Source of the DNA: Spirosoma profusum
GTDB taxonomy: Bacteria > Bacteroidota > Bacteroidia > Cytophagales > Spirosomataceae
Assembly (NCBI RefSeq): GCF_014699005.1
Contig: NZ_JACWZY010000004.1
Coordinates: forward strand, 1 to 64,000
Direction: 5' to 3'
DNA length: 64,000 nt
The notes beneath the pieces were generated by a model, which saw only the letters and a list, made by a program, of their open reading frames with translations, searched no databases and was not told the DNA's origin. The position numbers and the translations under genes are program-made. Positions 6,494 through 15,253 of the stretch are shown in pieces; position 1 is the stretch's first letter; each line of letters opens with the position of its first letter.

Positions 6494-8644
6494 TTAACTA
6501 TCCTTGGCCTGCACCAATTCCCGAAGTTCAGGTGCGCCTTCCAGTAGAATCTGGGTTTCGCGATAGGCTTGTACGGCTTGCAGGAAACCTTCAGCTTCTG
6601 CCATAAACCGGCGGGCGAAATCTTCAGAAGGTTCCTGCTTGTTAATGCTGAATACTAAGGCTTTAAAGTCTCCCTCGTTCTGGTGAAAATCTGGCTCACC
6701 AACGAAGTTTTTATCAAAGTCGCTGACAATGCCGTGCTGCGTATTCGTTGGTACGTCGCGACTCATTAATGCCGCTCGAGCACCCGTAATGAATACATTA
6801 TACGAGTGATAAAGCGCATCCGACCAGCGGCCGTCAGCGAACGCTTCCTGTGCCCATCCAAGTTTGTCGGTGGCCTCGGTCAACGTAGTAGCCACGAGAT
6901 CTATCAATACGCTGGCGCATTCGCCGATACCAACCTCCGTTACGTATTGTTCGGTATGGTCCCAATCGATGTAGTCGCTGTCGTTCAGCGTTTTCAAATC
7001 GGCGAGCGGCTTCAGGAGCTGGTAAAAATAGTTTTTCCCCTGACGAGCGTAGTAATCGCTGTAATATTCGCCGTCGAAGGCGTTTGCTTCGAAATCACGT
7101 AGCAGAAAACGTAGTGAATCCGGTCCTCGTTTGGCCGGAATCTTAATTACCTTGTCGGCAATTAAACCTTCGCCTTTACCGTTAAAACCGCCACCCAGCA
7201 ACACCTGCAAAGCCGGTAATACGTAGGCGCCATTTTTCAGCGACGAACCATGATAACCAATATTCGCTACCGAGTGCTGACCGCAGCCGTTCATACACCC
7301 CGAAATCTTGATTTTGATATCGTCATTGAAAATCAGGTCAGGAAATTCGTCGTGCATCATCCGCTCGAGCGCACGAGTAATACCGTAACTGCTCGAAATG
7401 GCCAGATTACACGTATCAGTACCGGGGCAGGTGGTAATATCGGCTGTAGTATCGAAACCCGGTTCAGCCAGGCCCAACGTATCGAGCGCTTCGTAAATGG
7501 CTGTCAAATCGCTGGGTTTGACGTAACGTAGCAAATACCCCTGATTCACCGTTACCCGAATATCGTCGGCAGCGTATTTTTTCACGATTTGAGCTAATGC
7601 CCGCGCTGTGTCCGAATGCATATCACCCAGTAATACGCGCAATTGCACTGCATACCAGCCTTTTTGTTTTTGCTCGAATACGTTGGTCTTGAACCATGCC
7701 TGTTGTTTTGAACTCCAGGTTGCAGGTTCTATACTCGTATTCTCAGTCGGTTCTGCCGGGATCTGAAACTTATAATCGACGCGTGACTCCGCTGGCACCT
7801 GAAACTCCTTCACCCGAAGTGCCGGCGTTTCTTCCTCAATCCGACGTAGCAACTCCTCCAGACCGATGTCGTTGAGGAGATATTTCATGCGGGCTTTGTG
7901 GCGTTTCTGACGTTCACCGTAGCGATCAAAAACACGAATTACACCCTCGGTAAATGGAATGATACGTTCTTCTTCCAGGAATTCGAACGCCGTTTGTGCC
8001 GAGAAAGGCTGAGCCCCAAGGCCGCCACCGAGCATTACTTTAAAGCCCCGTTTGCCATCCTGAACCCGTGCCACTAGCCCCACATCATGCATGTAGCCAT
8101 AGGCCGAATCCTTCTCACTCGACGACAACGAAATTTTAAATTTTCGACCCATGTCCTGACAAATCGGATTGCGCAGGAAATAGTCGAAAATGCTATAGGC
8201 ATAAGGCGTAATATCGAACGGCTCTTCAGGGTCGATACCGGCTCTAGCTGAGCCCGTTACGTTACGCACCGTATTACCGCAGGCTTCTTTTAACGTAATG
8301 CCCGCGTCTTCAAGCTCAGCCCAGAGTTGGGGTGAATCAGCCAGTTTTACGAAATGAAGTTGAATATCCTGTCGGGTGGTGGCGTGAAGGTTGCCCGTGG
8401 CGTATTTGTCCGACAAATCAGCAATTCGGACGAGCTGGTCGGCCGTGATACGCCCGTGAGGCAGCTTGATACGTATCATCTGCACACCCGGTTGCCGCTG
8501 GCCGTAGACACCCCGAGTCAGTCGAAATTTACGGAACGCTTCTTCAGCAATGTCGCCTTGTTGAAAGGAACTGATTTTCGTCTGCAAGTCCAGAATATCG
8601 CGTCGGGCAGCTGCGCTTACGTTGTCGGTCAAGTAAATAGACAT
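6494..8644 (-). CDS. siroheme [4Fe-4S] sulfite/nitrite reductase with C-terminal helical (HEPN-like) extension
   Basis: 716 residues. The first about 590 form the two-fold ferredoxin-like/siroheme-cluster arrangement of assimilatory sulfite and nitrite reductases: RGVYGQRQPGVQMIRIKLPHG and TTRQDIQLHF near the start, then the cluster ligands TTCPGTDTC (C-x5-C) and ISGCMNGCGQH (C-x3-C). It should reduce sulfite to sulfide or nitrite to ammonia in the cytosol using ferredoxin or a flavoprotein. Sulfite and nitrite specificity cannot be told apart here. The last about 125 residues are outside the usual family length and look like a helical HEPN-type domain (WAQEAFADGRWSDALYHSYNVFITGARAALM). The SUMT gene follows, supplying the siroheme precursor. 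Confidence 0.9.
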   Translation of the reverse strand: MSIYLTDNVSAAARRDILDLQTKISSFQQGDIAEEAFRKFRLTRGVYGQRQPGVQMIRIKLPHGRITADQLVRIADLSDKYATGNLHATTRQDIQLHFVKLADSPQLWAELEDAGITLKEACGNTVRNVTGSARAGIDPEEPFDITPYAYSIFDYFLRNPICQDMGRKFKISLSSSEKDSAYGYMHDVGLVARVQDGKRGFKVMLGGGLGAQPFSAQTAFEFLEEERIIPFTEGVIRVFDRYGERQKRHKARMKYLLNDIGLEELLRRIEEETPALRVKEFQVPAESRVDYKFQIPAEPTENTSIEPATWSSKQQAWFKTNVFEQKQKGWYAVQLRVLLGDMHSDTARALAQIVKKYAADDIRVTVNQGYLLRYVKPSDLTAIYEALDTLGLAEPGFDTTADITTCPGTDTCNLAISSSYGITRALERMMHDEFPDLIFNDDIKIKISGCMNGCGQHSVANIGYHGSSLKNGAYVLPALQVLLGGGFNGKGEGLIADKVIKIPAKRGPDSLRFLLRDFEANAFDGEYYSDYYARQGKNYFYQLLKPLADLKTLNDSDYIDWDHTEQYVTEVGIGECASVLIDLVATTLTEATDKLGWAQEAFADGRWSDALYHSYNVFITGARAALMSRDVPTNTQHGIVSDFDKNFVGEPDFHQNEGDFKALVFSINKQEPSEDFARRFMAEAEGFLQAVQAYRETQILLEGAPELRELVQAKDS

Positions 8645-8690
8645 AGTGAGTATTGTCTATAGGATAAATCAACTAATATTTTAAAACGAA

Positions 8691-8731
8691 ACGCCGGAAC
8701 ATACCGGCGTCTTATTCATTACACAAAGATA
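8691..8731 (-). promoter_or_regulatory. -7 box and leader hairpin upstream of the reductase gene
   Basis: On the minus strand TATCTTTG (8731-8724) matches the TAnnTTTG -7 element. Between it and the reductase ATG (8644) lies a GC-rich hairpin, ACGCCGG (8691-8697) with CCGGCGT (8704-8710), followed on the minus strand by a T-rich stretch. It could be an attenuator in the leader or a terminator for readthrough from upstream. No clear -33 box was seen. Confidence 0.45.
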
Positions 8732-9145
8732 AAGCCATTCACGGCCCATTTAGTTCGCGAAGTGCCCAACTTCTGATTATGGTCGATAATAATAAGTTAT
8801 GAAATGGGCTGCCTCCGGTGATCAGAAGGAGAAGTGCTCGTAAAAGCTGAACAACTGTTTGAAACGCTATCAATAATTTAACAAAAGGAGGATAACAGGG
8901 GCCAATTACGACCTCCATTCGCGGCTAAAGAAAGTGTATAGCGAACCTGGAGATACCGAGTACTATAAATTATATATCGCGCAATTTTCATATAATTAAA
9001 CTTCTCACAATCAATAAGTTGTATAAAATTATACTCACTACTACTCATCCAATTAAGCTAATACTTTGAGTAGAATCGCCTAACGTTTTCATTTTCTTTA
9101 CTGAAACCGCAGTGGCAGCTGGCCAAAACTGTCGTATTTCCCAAA
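8732..9145. other. intergenic region, no gene recognised
   Basis: This is the region between the divergent reductase and metalloprotease genes. The part from 8930 to 9070 is AT-rich. No ORF, tRNA or repeat of note was seen apart from the regulatory elements nearer the reductase. Confidence 0.5.
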
Positions 9146-9163
9146 TTGAATCAACCTTCCTCT

Positions 9164-10840
9164 ATGTCTCACATCTTCTTCCAGACGCGTACGTTAATAC
9201 GCTTTTTATTACTCATTACGTCCATTTTAGCCAGTTATCTGGCAAGCTATGCCCAAAAACCAGTTCCAGTCTGCGGCACTGATTATCTGGGTCTGGTCAG
9301 GACATTACGTCAGGCCAGTACCACACCTGACAAAGCCCAAACCTCTTCCGCTCCGGCTAGTGCTACGTATACGATTCCTGTAGTTTTTGTAGTATATCAC
9401 ACCGGCGAAGAGGTTGGTGTTGGTTCGAACGTATCGCAGGCTAACATTCAGGGCGCACTTGATGAGATGAACCGAAAGTTCGCTGGTACGAATTCTGGCG
9501 GAAGTGGCATCGATACCAAAATCCGTTTTGTTCTGGCGAAGCGTATGCCTAATTGCACGGAATTCAATGGTATATATCGAATAAATGCCAGTTCTTTTCC
9601 TGATTATAGCAGCCAAGGAGTTACCAGCTTCGATAATGCATTTGCTTTGGCAAAGGCATTTCCACCCTTTCAGCGTTCACAACCAAATGATTTTCTCACT
9701 ATCCGAGTCGTACGCGCAATGCCCTTTGCGGCTGGATTTGCACAAATGGGTGGGGGCGACATTTTTGTGGTGAGTGATGGCGTCGACGGTTCACCAGGGA
9801 ATGGGCTACTTGCGCACGAAATGGGCCACGTTTTATCGCTCTATCACACGTTTGAAGGTTCCTCCCTTGTATCTGGCCAGTATACCTGCCCCCCAAATGC
9901 CAATCCGTTAACTCAGGGGGATAGAGTGGCAGATACTGATCCGCATAAAAATAACGATTTTACCTGTACCCCGACCGACCCTAACACCTGCACAGGCACT
10001 AATTATGGCGCAACACTGGCCGATAACCTAATGAATTATACTTGTTTTCGGAAATTCACGCAGGGGCAGATAACGAAAATGCGTGATTTTCTGGCCGACC
10101 AGCTCCCTGGCTTAACAACCTCGGTTTTTACCCAACCGCCTACGTCCGCAGACGTTCTGGTAACAGCCAGTTGCAGTATTTCGTTAGGCTATCCGCCGAC
10201 TAATTATGTCACTGGCATCAGCCGCGTGAAATTCAACACCATCGATCGTTTCTCGGAAACCTTCCCAACCGGTAACAACACAGGAAACTACAGCGATTTT
10301 TCGTGTGGGGCCAAAACGACAGTACTTCCCAATACCAGCTATCCGTTTAGTCTAACGACCAATAGTAACCAGCAAAAAATCTACATCGATTTTAATAACG
10401 ATGGCAACTTCAACGAAACGAACGAACTGGTTTTCAGTACGTCATCGAGCGTTTCATCAGGAAATATTCTAATTCCGGCTACGGCCGTAACAAATGTATA
10501 TTTACGCATGCGGGTGGTGGTCGATCCTGGCTCTACGGCACCAACTGCCTGTAATCTGCCGGGTGCGCCTACTGTGGGATGTGGTGAAATCGAAGATTAC
10601 GGTATACTGATTTCGGCACCCTGTACGCAAATGTATACCCTCAAATCAGGCCAATGGAATGACCCAACAGTCTGGTCCTGCAATCGCGTACCGACGCAAA
10701 CCGACGTAACGAGAGTTTCAACGGGTCATACTATCTCCGTTTCAACGTCAACAGCAACTGCCCGGCGCGTTATTTATCAAACAGGCGGACGCGTTACGTT
10801 CAGCGCAGCCGGTCGTCTATCAATTGTCAATACGTTGTAA
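9164..10840 (+). CDS. secreted M43-type zinc metalloprotease with GEVED domain
   Basis: 558 residues from the ATG giving the best signal peptide (basic start, hydrophobic FLLLITSILASYLASYAQ). The protease domain holds HEMGHVLSLYH around residues 218-228, the extended HExxHxxGxxH-type zinc site with the glycine replaced by serine, and a Met-turn in NLMNYTCF, as in the pappalysin (M43) family. A GEVED-type beta domain follows (YIDFNNDGNFNETNEL to CGEIEDYG, about residues 405-485). The tail (SGQWNDPTVWSCNRVPT) resembles beta repeats common in large Bacteroidota surface proteins. No type IX secretion C-terminal domain is evident. An upstream ATG at 9146 adds six residues. A perfect palindrome terminates the gene. 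Confidence 0.87.
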   Translation: MSHIFFQTRTLIRFLLLITSILASYLASYAQKPVPVCGTDYLGLVRTLRQASTTPDKAQTSSAPASATYTIPVVFVVYHTGEEVGVGSNVSQANIQGALDEMNRKFAGTNSGGSGIDTKIRFVLAKRMPNCTEFNGIYRINASSFPDYSSQGVTSFDNAFALAKAFPPFQRSQPNDFLTIRVVRAMPFAAGFAQMGGGDIFVVSDGVDGSPGNGLLAHEMGHVLSLYHTFEGSSLVSGQYTCPPNANPLTQGDRVADTDPHKNNDFTCTPTDPNTCTGTNYGATLADNLMNYTCFRKFTQGQITKMRDFLADQLPGLTTSVFTQPPTSADVLVTASCSISLGYPPTNYVTGISRVKFNTIDRFSETFPTGNNTGNYSDFSCGAKTTVLPNTSYPFSLTTNSNQQKIYIDFNNDGNFNETNELVFSTSSSVSSGNILIPATAVTNVYLRMRVVVDPGSTAPTACNLPGAPTVGCGEIEDYGILISAPCTQMYTLKSGQWNDPTVWSCNRVPTQTDVTRVSTGHTISVSTSTATARRVIYQTGGRVTFSAAGRLSIVNTL

Positions 10841-10862
10841 ATCAACCTTAAGTAACTGATCT

Positions 10863-10908
10863 CAAACGGCAACGTAGCGTTTTTCGAAAAACGCTACGTT
10901 GCCGTTTG
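10863..10908. terminator. 46-bp perfect palindrome, bidirectional terminator
   Basis: The two 23-base arms (10863-10885 and 10886-10908) are exact reverse complements with no spacer. Each arm carries one CAACGTAGCG word plus a run of five T or A. It lies between convergent genes (metalloprotease and the 82-aa protein) and suits termination in both directions. Confidence 0.8.
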
Positions 10909-10910
10909 CA

Positions 10911-11159
10911 TTAGAAGACGTCGTTACGTTCGCCGGTCTCCTGCCAGTCGATAGCCATCTCCCGAAATCGCTGTGTTACCTTTTCTAAAAACGCTACGTC
11001 GAGCAGGCTGGGCACAGCATCTGGCTGGAGCAAATCCATTTCGTTTACTTTATATGTCTGCTCATACGGCCCGGCTTCAATTTTGACAATATATTTGCCG
11101 TTCCAGGCGTACAGCCCAATTCGAAACTGAGGGTGAGGAATCTCCTGAACGAAACGCAT
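10911..11159 (-). CDS. conserved hypothetical protein (82 aa)
   Basis: The family is not recognised. The translation begins MRFVQEIPHPQFRIGLYAWNGKY and is soluble, with a strand-rich first half (FRIGLYAWNGKYIVKIEAGPYEQTYKV) and a helical second half (VAFLEKVTQRFREMAIDWQE). The pattern resembles small Bacteroidota proteins of unknown role. The internal ATG at 11159 is preferred over a frame-open start at 11240, because the extra N-terminus would run through the neighbouring promoter and repeat region. The start codon lies only about 30 bp from the divergent TPR gene start, so the two genes have overlapping control regions. Confidence 0.65.
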   Translation of the reverse strand: MRFVQEIPHPQFRIGLYAWNGKYIVKIEAGPYEQTYKVNEMDLLQPDAVPSLLDVAFLEKVTQRFREMAIDWQETGERNDVF

Positions 11160-11282
11160 AACTACGAATGAAAAATGAAGAATGGATAATGAAAAGTCAA
11201 CGCTACGTTGCAAAGGTAATTCGCAGCCGGAATCACTCACTCGGGTGGTTATTATTCATTAGTCATTTTACAGTATTCATGA
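11160..11282. repeat. AATGNNN-type repeat arms flanking and entering the TPR gene start
   Basis: The left part (11167-11195) is built of AATGAAA/AATGAAG/AATGGAT/AATGAAA units. The complementary pyrimidine version, ATTATTCATTAGTCATTTTA, lies at 11251-11270 inside the TPR gene, where it encodes the hydrophobic core of the signal peptide. The same words occur in the repeats at 36879, 52857 and 55500. Confidence 0.55.
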
Positions 11283-12142
11283 CCAGTTGCACATCCAGCA
11301 CCGACGAAGCGGCACAGTTTTTTCTGCGGGGGAATGTGCAGTTGCAGAAACGGGAATATAAAGAAGCCATCCGATTTTATACGGAAGCGCTAACTAAAAA
11401 GCCAGATTTTGCGGATGCTTATAATAATCGCGGTTTGGCCCGGTTCCGCAATGGTGATCGCGAAGGTGCACTGGCCGATTATACCCGCGCTATTCAGGCT
11501 GACCCCGATTTTGCTACGGCCTATCTAAATCGAGCTGAATTACAGTTGGAATTGGGGGAACCCACGGGTAGCCTGGCCGACCTGGAACGGATCAGTAAAA
11601 CGTATCGCGACTCAACGTATTACCAATCTCGCCTGGGAGATGCCTATACGCAACTCAATCGGCTCGCCGAAGCCAAAACCGCCTATGACCTTGCGCTGCG
11701 TCTTGATCCCAGCAATGTCGATGCGCTGACCAATCGGGGCGCTTTGTATTTCCAGCAGAAAGAGTTCAAAAAAGCCCAGAATGACATTCAGAAAGCATTA
11801 CAGCTGAACCCCAAACAGGATGCCGCACTAAATAACCAAAGTTTATTGCTGGCCCAGGCTGGGCGCTACGCTGAGGCTCTGTCCTTCATTGACCAGGCGT
11901 TACTGACTCAACCCCGCCAACCGTATTACCAGAATAATAAAGCGTATTTCTTGCTCAAGCTGAATCGAGCGACCGAGGTATTACCGCTAATTCAGGAATC
12001 GCTGCAACTCGACAACCAAAATGGCTGGGCGCACCGAACGCTGGGGCAATATTATTTAAAAATGAATCAACCCGCTCAGGCGAAAGTGGAGTTTAACAAA
12101 GCTCTAAAGCTAGGTGTGCCGGCTGATGAACTGACTAAATAG
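11189..12142 (+). CDS. TPR-repeat lipoprotein
   Basis: 317 residues from the ATG at 11189; an in-frame ATG at 11168 adds seven residues encoded by repeat DNA. The N-terminus is a lipoprotein signal with core WLLFISHFTVF and lipobox MTSC, so the mature protein should be lipid-anchored, probably facing the periplasm. From about residue 45 to the end are seven or so TPR motifs with the usual pattern (AYNNRGLARFRNGDREGALADYTRAI, DALTNRGALYFQQKEFKKAQNDIQKAL and others). TPR proteins of this kind serve as scaffolds; the partner is unknown. A similar protein lies at 40346. The signal peptide core coincides with repeat DNA. Confidence 0.88.
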   Translation: MKSQRYVAKVIRSRNHSLGWLLFISHFTVFMTSCTSSTDEAAQFFLRGNVQLQKREYKEAIRFYTEALTKKPDFADAYNNRGLARFRNGDREGALADYTRAIQADPDFATAYLNRAELQLELGEPTGSLADLERISKTYRDSTYYQSRLGDAYTQLNRLAEAKTAYDLALRLDPSNVDALTNRGALYFQQKEFKKAQNDIQKALQLNPKQDAALNNQSLLLAQAGRYAEALSFIDQALLTQPRQPYYQNNKAYFLLKLNRATEVLPLIQESLQLDNQNGWAHRTLGQYYLKMNQPAQAKVEFNKALKLGVPADELTK

Positions 12143-12300
12143 ACTAAGGCTGCGCGAATAGCAAAACGTCATTTTGTTAAGTAACTTTTAATCCAATTCA
12201 TGACGAACTATTGAGGTTTAATAAATTGGGTTATTTATATTTCCGCAAAAATCATAATTCCTGACCGCGACGGCAGACCGTTTGTAAATCGGTAATAAGT

Positions 12301-13233
12301 ATGAAAACGTATTGGGGTATCGACTTGGGTGGCACTAAAATCGAGGGTATTGTCTTGTCAGCGCCTTCACCTGACGCCGTCCTTATTCGGAAACGTATTG
12401 ATACAGAGGCCAAAGCTGGTTATGAGCACATTCTAAATCAGATTGTTGGGTTAATAGACACTCTTAAAGCCGAAACTGGACAGCAGCCCGAACGTATCGG
12501 TTTCAGCACGCCCGGTACGTTCGACCCCGCCCGACAGGCCATGAAAAACTGCAACACGACCGTACTGAACGGCAAACCCATGAAGCAGGATTTAAAAGAG
12601 CGACTGGCGCTACCCGTCGAGATTGCCAATGATGCCAACTGCCTGGCCCTGGCCGAAGCGACTATGGGTATCGTGCCCGATGAAGTGCCTAATTACCAGA
12701 GCGTTTTTGGCGTCATCATGGGTACTGGCGTAGGGGGTGGCATGGTAGTACGTAGTAAACATTCTAAACCTTACGGACGCCCTTTCGTGCTGAATGGACT
12801 ACAGGGACTTGGGGGCGAATGGGGGCATAACGTACTGGAAGATAAGGGGAATGTCTGTTATTGTGGCAAAAAAGGCTGTGTGGAGCAGGTCATTTCGGGG
12901 CCCGCTCTGCAACGATATTACAAGCAACTCAGTGGTGAAGACCGTACGATGGAAGAAATTGCAGAACGGTATCAGCAGGGAAACGATCTGGTAGCCAGCC
13001 AAACCATCAACCGACTACTCGAATCGTTCGGCAGATCCATCTCCGTGATTATCAACATCTTCGACCCCGACGCCATCGTTATCGGTGGAGGGCTTGGTAA
13101 CATCGATTTACTCTACACTGATGGCGCCGAACGAGCCCGGAAATACGTCTTCAACAGTGGCGAAATGAACACTCGTTTCCTGAAACCCAAACTTGGCGAC
13201 AGCGCCGGTATTTTCGGGGCAGCGATGTTGTAG
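12301..13233 (+). CDS. ROK-family sugar kinase
   Basis: 310 residues. It starts with the ATP-binding phosphate loop GIDLGGTKIEG of the ROK (repressor, ORF, kinase) family. No N-terminal helix-turn-helix is present, so it is a kinase rather than a repressor. The catalytic aspartate lies in EIANDANCLALAEA (about residues 107-120). The ROK zinc site is complete: GHN followed by CYCGKKGCVEQ (about 182-198). The usual substrates are glucose, fructose, N-acetylglucosamine or N-acetylmannosamine, phosphorylated in the cytosol; the sequence does not decide between them. It is a single gene with no obvious sugar operon around it. Confidence 0.93.
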   Translation: MKTYWGIDLGGTKIEGIVLSAPSPDAVLIRKRIDTEAKAGYEHILNQIVGLIDTLKAETGQQPERIGFSTPGTFDPARQAMKNCNTTVLNGKPMKQDLKERLALPVEIANDANCLALAEATMGIVPDEVPNYQSVFGVIMGTGVGGGMVVRSKHSKPYGRPFVLNGLQGLGGEWGHNVLEDKGNVCYCGKKGCVEQVISGPALQRYYKQLSGEDRTMEEIAERYQQGNDLVASQTINRLLESFGRSISVIINIFDPDAIVIGGGLGNIDLLYTDGAERARKYVFNSGEMNTRFLKPKLGDSAGIFGAAML

Positions 13234-13307
13234 GGGTAGGGATTGCAGGGTAGGCTAAGGTACCACGATCCTTATTTACCATGCCATCCCTGAAACCCCC
13301 GCCAACT

Positions 13308-14051
13308 TCACGCAAACAGTTCGGATTTCTTGCTTAATTCAGGATATTCTGAAGGTTTCAGCACGTCGGCCACGTCGTTGGGTTCTGTCCGTGACGTAAT
13401 GCGTTTGCTGATGCTGTAGCTGTGCAGCTTGCTAACGGGATATTGATGATTGACCAAAGCAAGGGCATCTTTTTCACTCAGATTGTCGTGCAGCCATGCC
13501 TTCTCCGCTTTAGCTGACAGCAGACAAGGCATCCTTTTTTTTGAATTATGGATGGCCGCCAGCAGCGAATTAGCGTCGGTTGTCAACAATGTGTATGTTT
13601 TGACTAACTCGCCCGTTTCAGGGTCTGGCCATTCGTCCCAAAGGCCCGCAATAGATGTGATTTTCTGATCGGTAGCACTAATATAGAACGGAAATTTCTT
13701 GCTGCCTATCGTGTGCCATTCGTAGAAGCCGGTCACGGGTATTACGCAACGTTTACCCGACTGTGCAGCACCACGAAATGAAGGTTTTTCGTAGATAGTT
13801 TCGGCACGTGCGTTGATGGTTCTCGTCCGAATTTCGTCGGCAGCATCCTGACTTTTTGTCCAGTTCGGAATCAGCCCCCAGCGAATCATCTGCAACTTGT
13901 TGGGTTCCTGATGAGTTACGATTGGCCAGGCCGGAAATGTGTAGGCGTTGGCGTGATAAACGGGCTGAAAATCGCCTGAATCCGGAAACGCTGCGTTGTA
14001 GCGCTCTTCCAGCTCAGACGCTTTGACATTGAGGGATTTATGATAACACAT
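13308..14051 (-). CDS. SRAP/HMCES-type abasic-site DNA-protein crosslink protein (YedK family)
   Basis: 247 residues. The family protects abasic sites in single-stranded DNA by forming a thiazolidine crosslink through its N-terminal cysteine. Here the start Met is followed directly by Cys2 (MCYHKSL), so the catalytic cysteine becomes N-terminal after Met removal. Other family marks are the RWGLIPNW segment (about residues 77-84), NARAETI, the catalytic glutamate in PVTGFYEWH (about 105-113), the TTDANSLLAAIHNSKKRMP stretch with the active-site histidine (about 153-170), and VNHQYPVSK near the end. It is a single gene, convergent with the ROK kinase gene. Confidence 0.95.
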   Translation of the reverse strand: MCYHKSLNVKASELEERYNAAFPDSGDFQPVYHANAYTFPAWPIVTHQEPNKLQMIRWGLIPNWTKSQDAADEIRTRTINARAETIYEKPSFRGAAQSGKRCVIPVTGFYEWHTIGSKKFPFYISATDQKITSIAGLWDEWPDPETGELVKTYTLLTTDANSLLAAIHNSKKRMPCLLSAKAEKAWLHDNLSEKDALALVNHQYPVSKLHSYSISKRITSRTEPNDVADVLKPSEYPELSKKSELFA

Positions 14052-14120
14052 ACGTCAGCAAAGCAAGTCGTTCGACTGCTGATTGGTCTATATAGTTAAC
14101 CCATAAATACCCCCTCTGGT

Positions 14121-14756
14121 TTATCTATTTTGGGGTGATTCATCCAGCTCATCAACCTGTGCCCGCAACTCAACCAGATACCGATCTTTAAACATTCCAG
14201 CCAGCGATGCTAATCCAACTGAGAGCGACGTAATGACAATCGGAACGCCAACAATCAGTCCAGTATATAACCAACCATTACTGGCAAATCGACGTACTAC
14301 AGTCGGCAGCATAATCATCGAACCTGCCAGCATGGCCAATATCCAGACCCACTTCATGAGCGTTGAATGGCGAATACGCAGTTGAATCAACGTAATAAGC
14401 GCCTGCCGCAGATCATGGGTCGGCAACGTAGTACGACGTAACGTAGCAAGATGCTTCATCAAAAAATAAAACCCTGTAGCAGCAATCAGAACGTAGCACC
14501 CGGCCGGAACGTACTGAATGGTATCGGTGTAATCGAACGCGTTTCCGGCGATAACGGCGACAAAAAACCAGACAAGTATGAACAGAATAACGCCCGGCAA
14601 ACGTATCTCCCGAATCATTTTGTCGAGTGTGCTCCGCGACCGATTTCGCTGAACGATAGCCAGTATATGGTGCATTGATTGCTGGTTTGCGTCAAGTTTC
14701 TGTTCGTATTTCTGCCAGGCGGCTTTAAAGTCATCCAAATTCAGTTCCATATCCAT
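14121..14756 (-). CDS. four-TM membrane protein paired with an ECF sigma factor
   Basis: 211 residues with no recognised domain name. An N-terminal soluble helical part (residues 1-45, LDDFKAAWQKYEQKLDANQQ) precedes four hydrophobic segments (about 50-70, 80-97, 135-155 and 165-188) and a short acidic cytoplasmic tail. It starts five bases after the stop of the ECF sigma gene, so the two are co-transcribed. Position and topology suggest it controls or senses for the sigma factor, but it lacks a clear anti-sigma (ZAS/asd) motif, so this is inference from context. Confidence 0.7.
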   Translation of the reverse strand: MDMELNLDDFKAAWQKYEQKLDANQQSMHHILAIVQRNRSRSTLDKMIREIRLPGVILFILVWFFVAVIAGNAFDYTDTIQYVPAGCYVLIAATGFYFLMKHLATLRRTTLPTHDLRQALITLIQLRIRHSTLMKWVWILAMLAGSMIMLPTVVRRFASNGWLYTGLIVGVPIVITSLSVGLASLAGMFKDRYLVELRAQVDELDESPQNR

Positions 14757-14761
14757 GCTAA

Positions 14762-15253
14762 TTATTGGTTGGTCAATGCGACGATACGTTTTAGTTTTCC
14801 TTTAATCCGGTTCAGTTTCACACCTACGTTCGATGGTGAAATACCCATAATCCGAGCAATTTCTTCGTATGAATTATCGTCAACGTAGAGAAAGACGAGT
14901 GCTTTTTCAATCGGCGATAAGTGGTCGACGGCGGCATAAAATTGCTCGATACGTTCATCCGGTTCCGACGTAGCAGGCGACTGTGGCTCAGTCAGAAAAT
15001 TATCTTCCAGCTTAACAGGAGCAATACGTCGCCCTTCGTGCCGATACAGCGAAATAGCCGTATTCAGAGCAATTCGATACATCCAGGTACTTATCTGAGA
15101 TTCACGCCGGTACGTCGGAAAAGCACGCCAGAGTTGAAGAACGATTTCCTGATACAAGTCTTTCCAGCCTTCTTCATCCCGGCCGTATAGCCGACAAACT
15201 TTCTGTATGATTCGGGGATGTGCACTGATAAATTGAATAAAGTCGGCTTCCAT
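14762..15253 (-). CDS. ECF RNA polymerase sigma factor
   Basis: 163 residues, normal for an ECF sigma factor. Region 2 contains GWKDLYQEIVLQLWRAFPTYRRESQISTWMYRIALN (about residues 31-66) and region 4 contains LSPIEKALVFLYVDDNSYEEIARIMGISPSNVGVKLNRIKGKL (about 112-156), with the helix-turn-helix in its last half. It should direct RNA polymerase to a stress- or signal-dependent regulon. The next gene is the four-TM protein, five bases away. No copy of the CTGCAACAT-N16-GTCTCAT promoter seen at the second ECF locus was found upstream of this one, so the two sigma factors probably read different sites. Confidence 0.94.
   Translation of the reverse strand: MEADFIQFISAHPRIIQKVCRLYGRDEEGWKDLYQEIVLQLWRAFPTYRRESQISTWMYRIALNTAISLYRHEGRRIAPVKLEDNFLTEPQSPATSEPDERIEQFYAAVDHLSPIEKALVFLYVDDNSYEEIARIMGISPSNVGVKLNRIKGKLKRIVALTNQ

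Noticed and set aside
9164-10840. Type IX secretion C-terminal domain on the metalloprotease
   Set aside because: The last residues do not show the conserved T9SS sorting-domain pattern and the chain ends shortly after the beta repeat.
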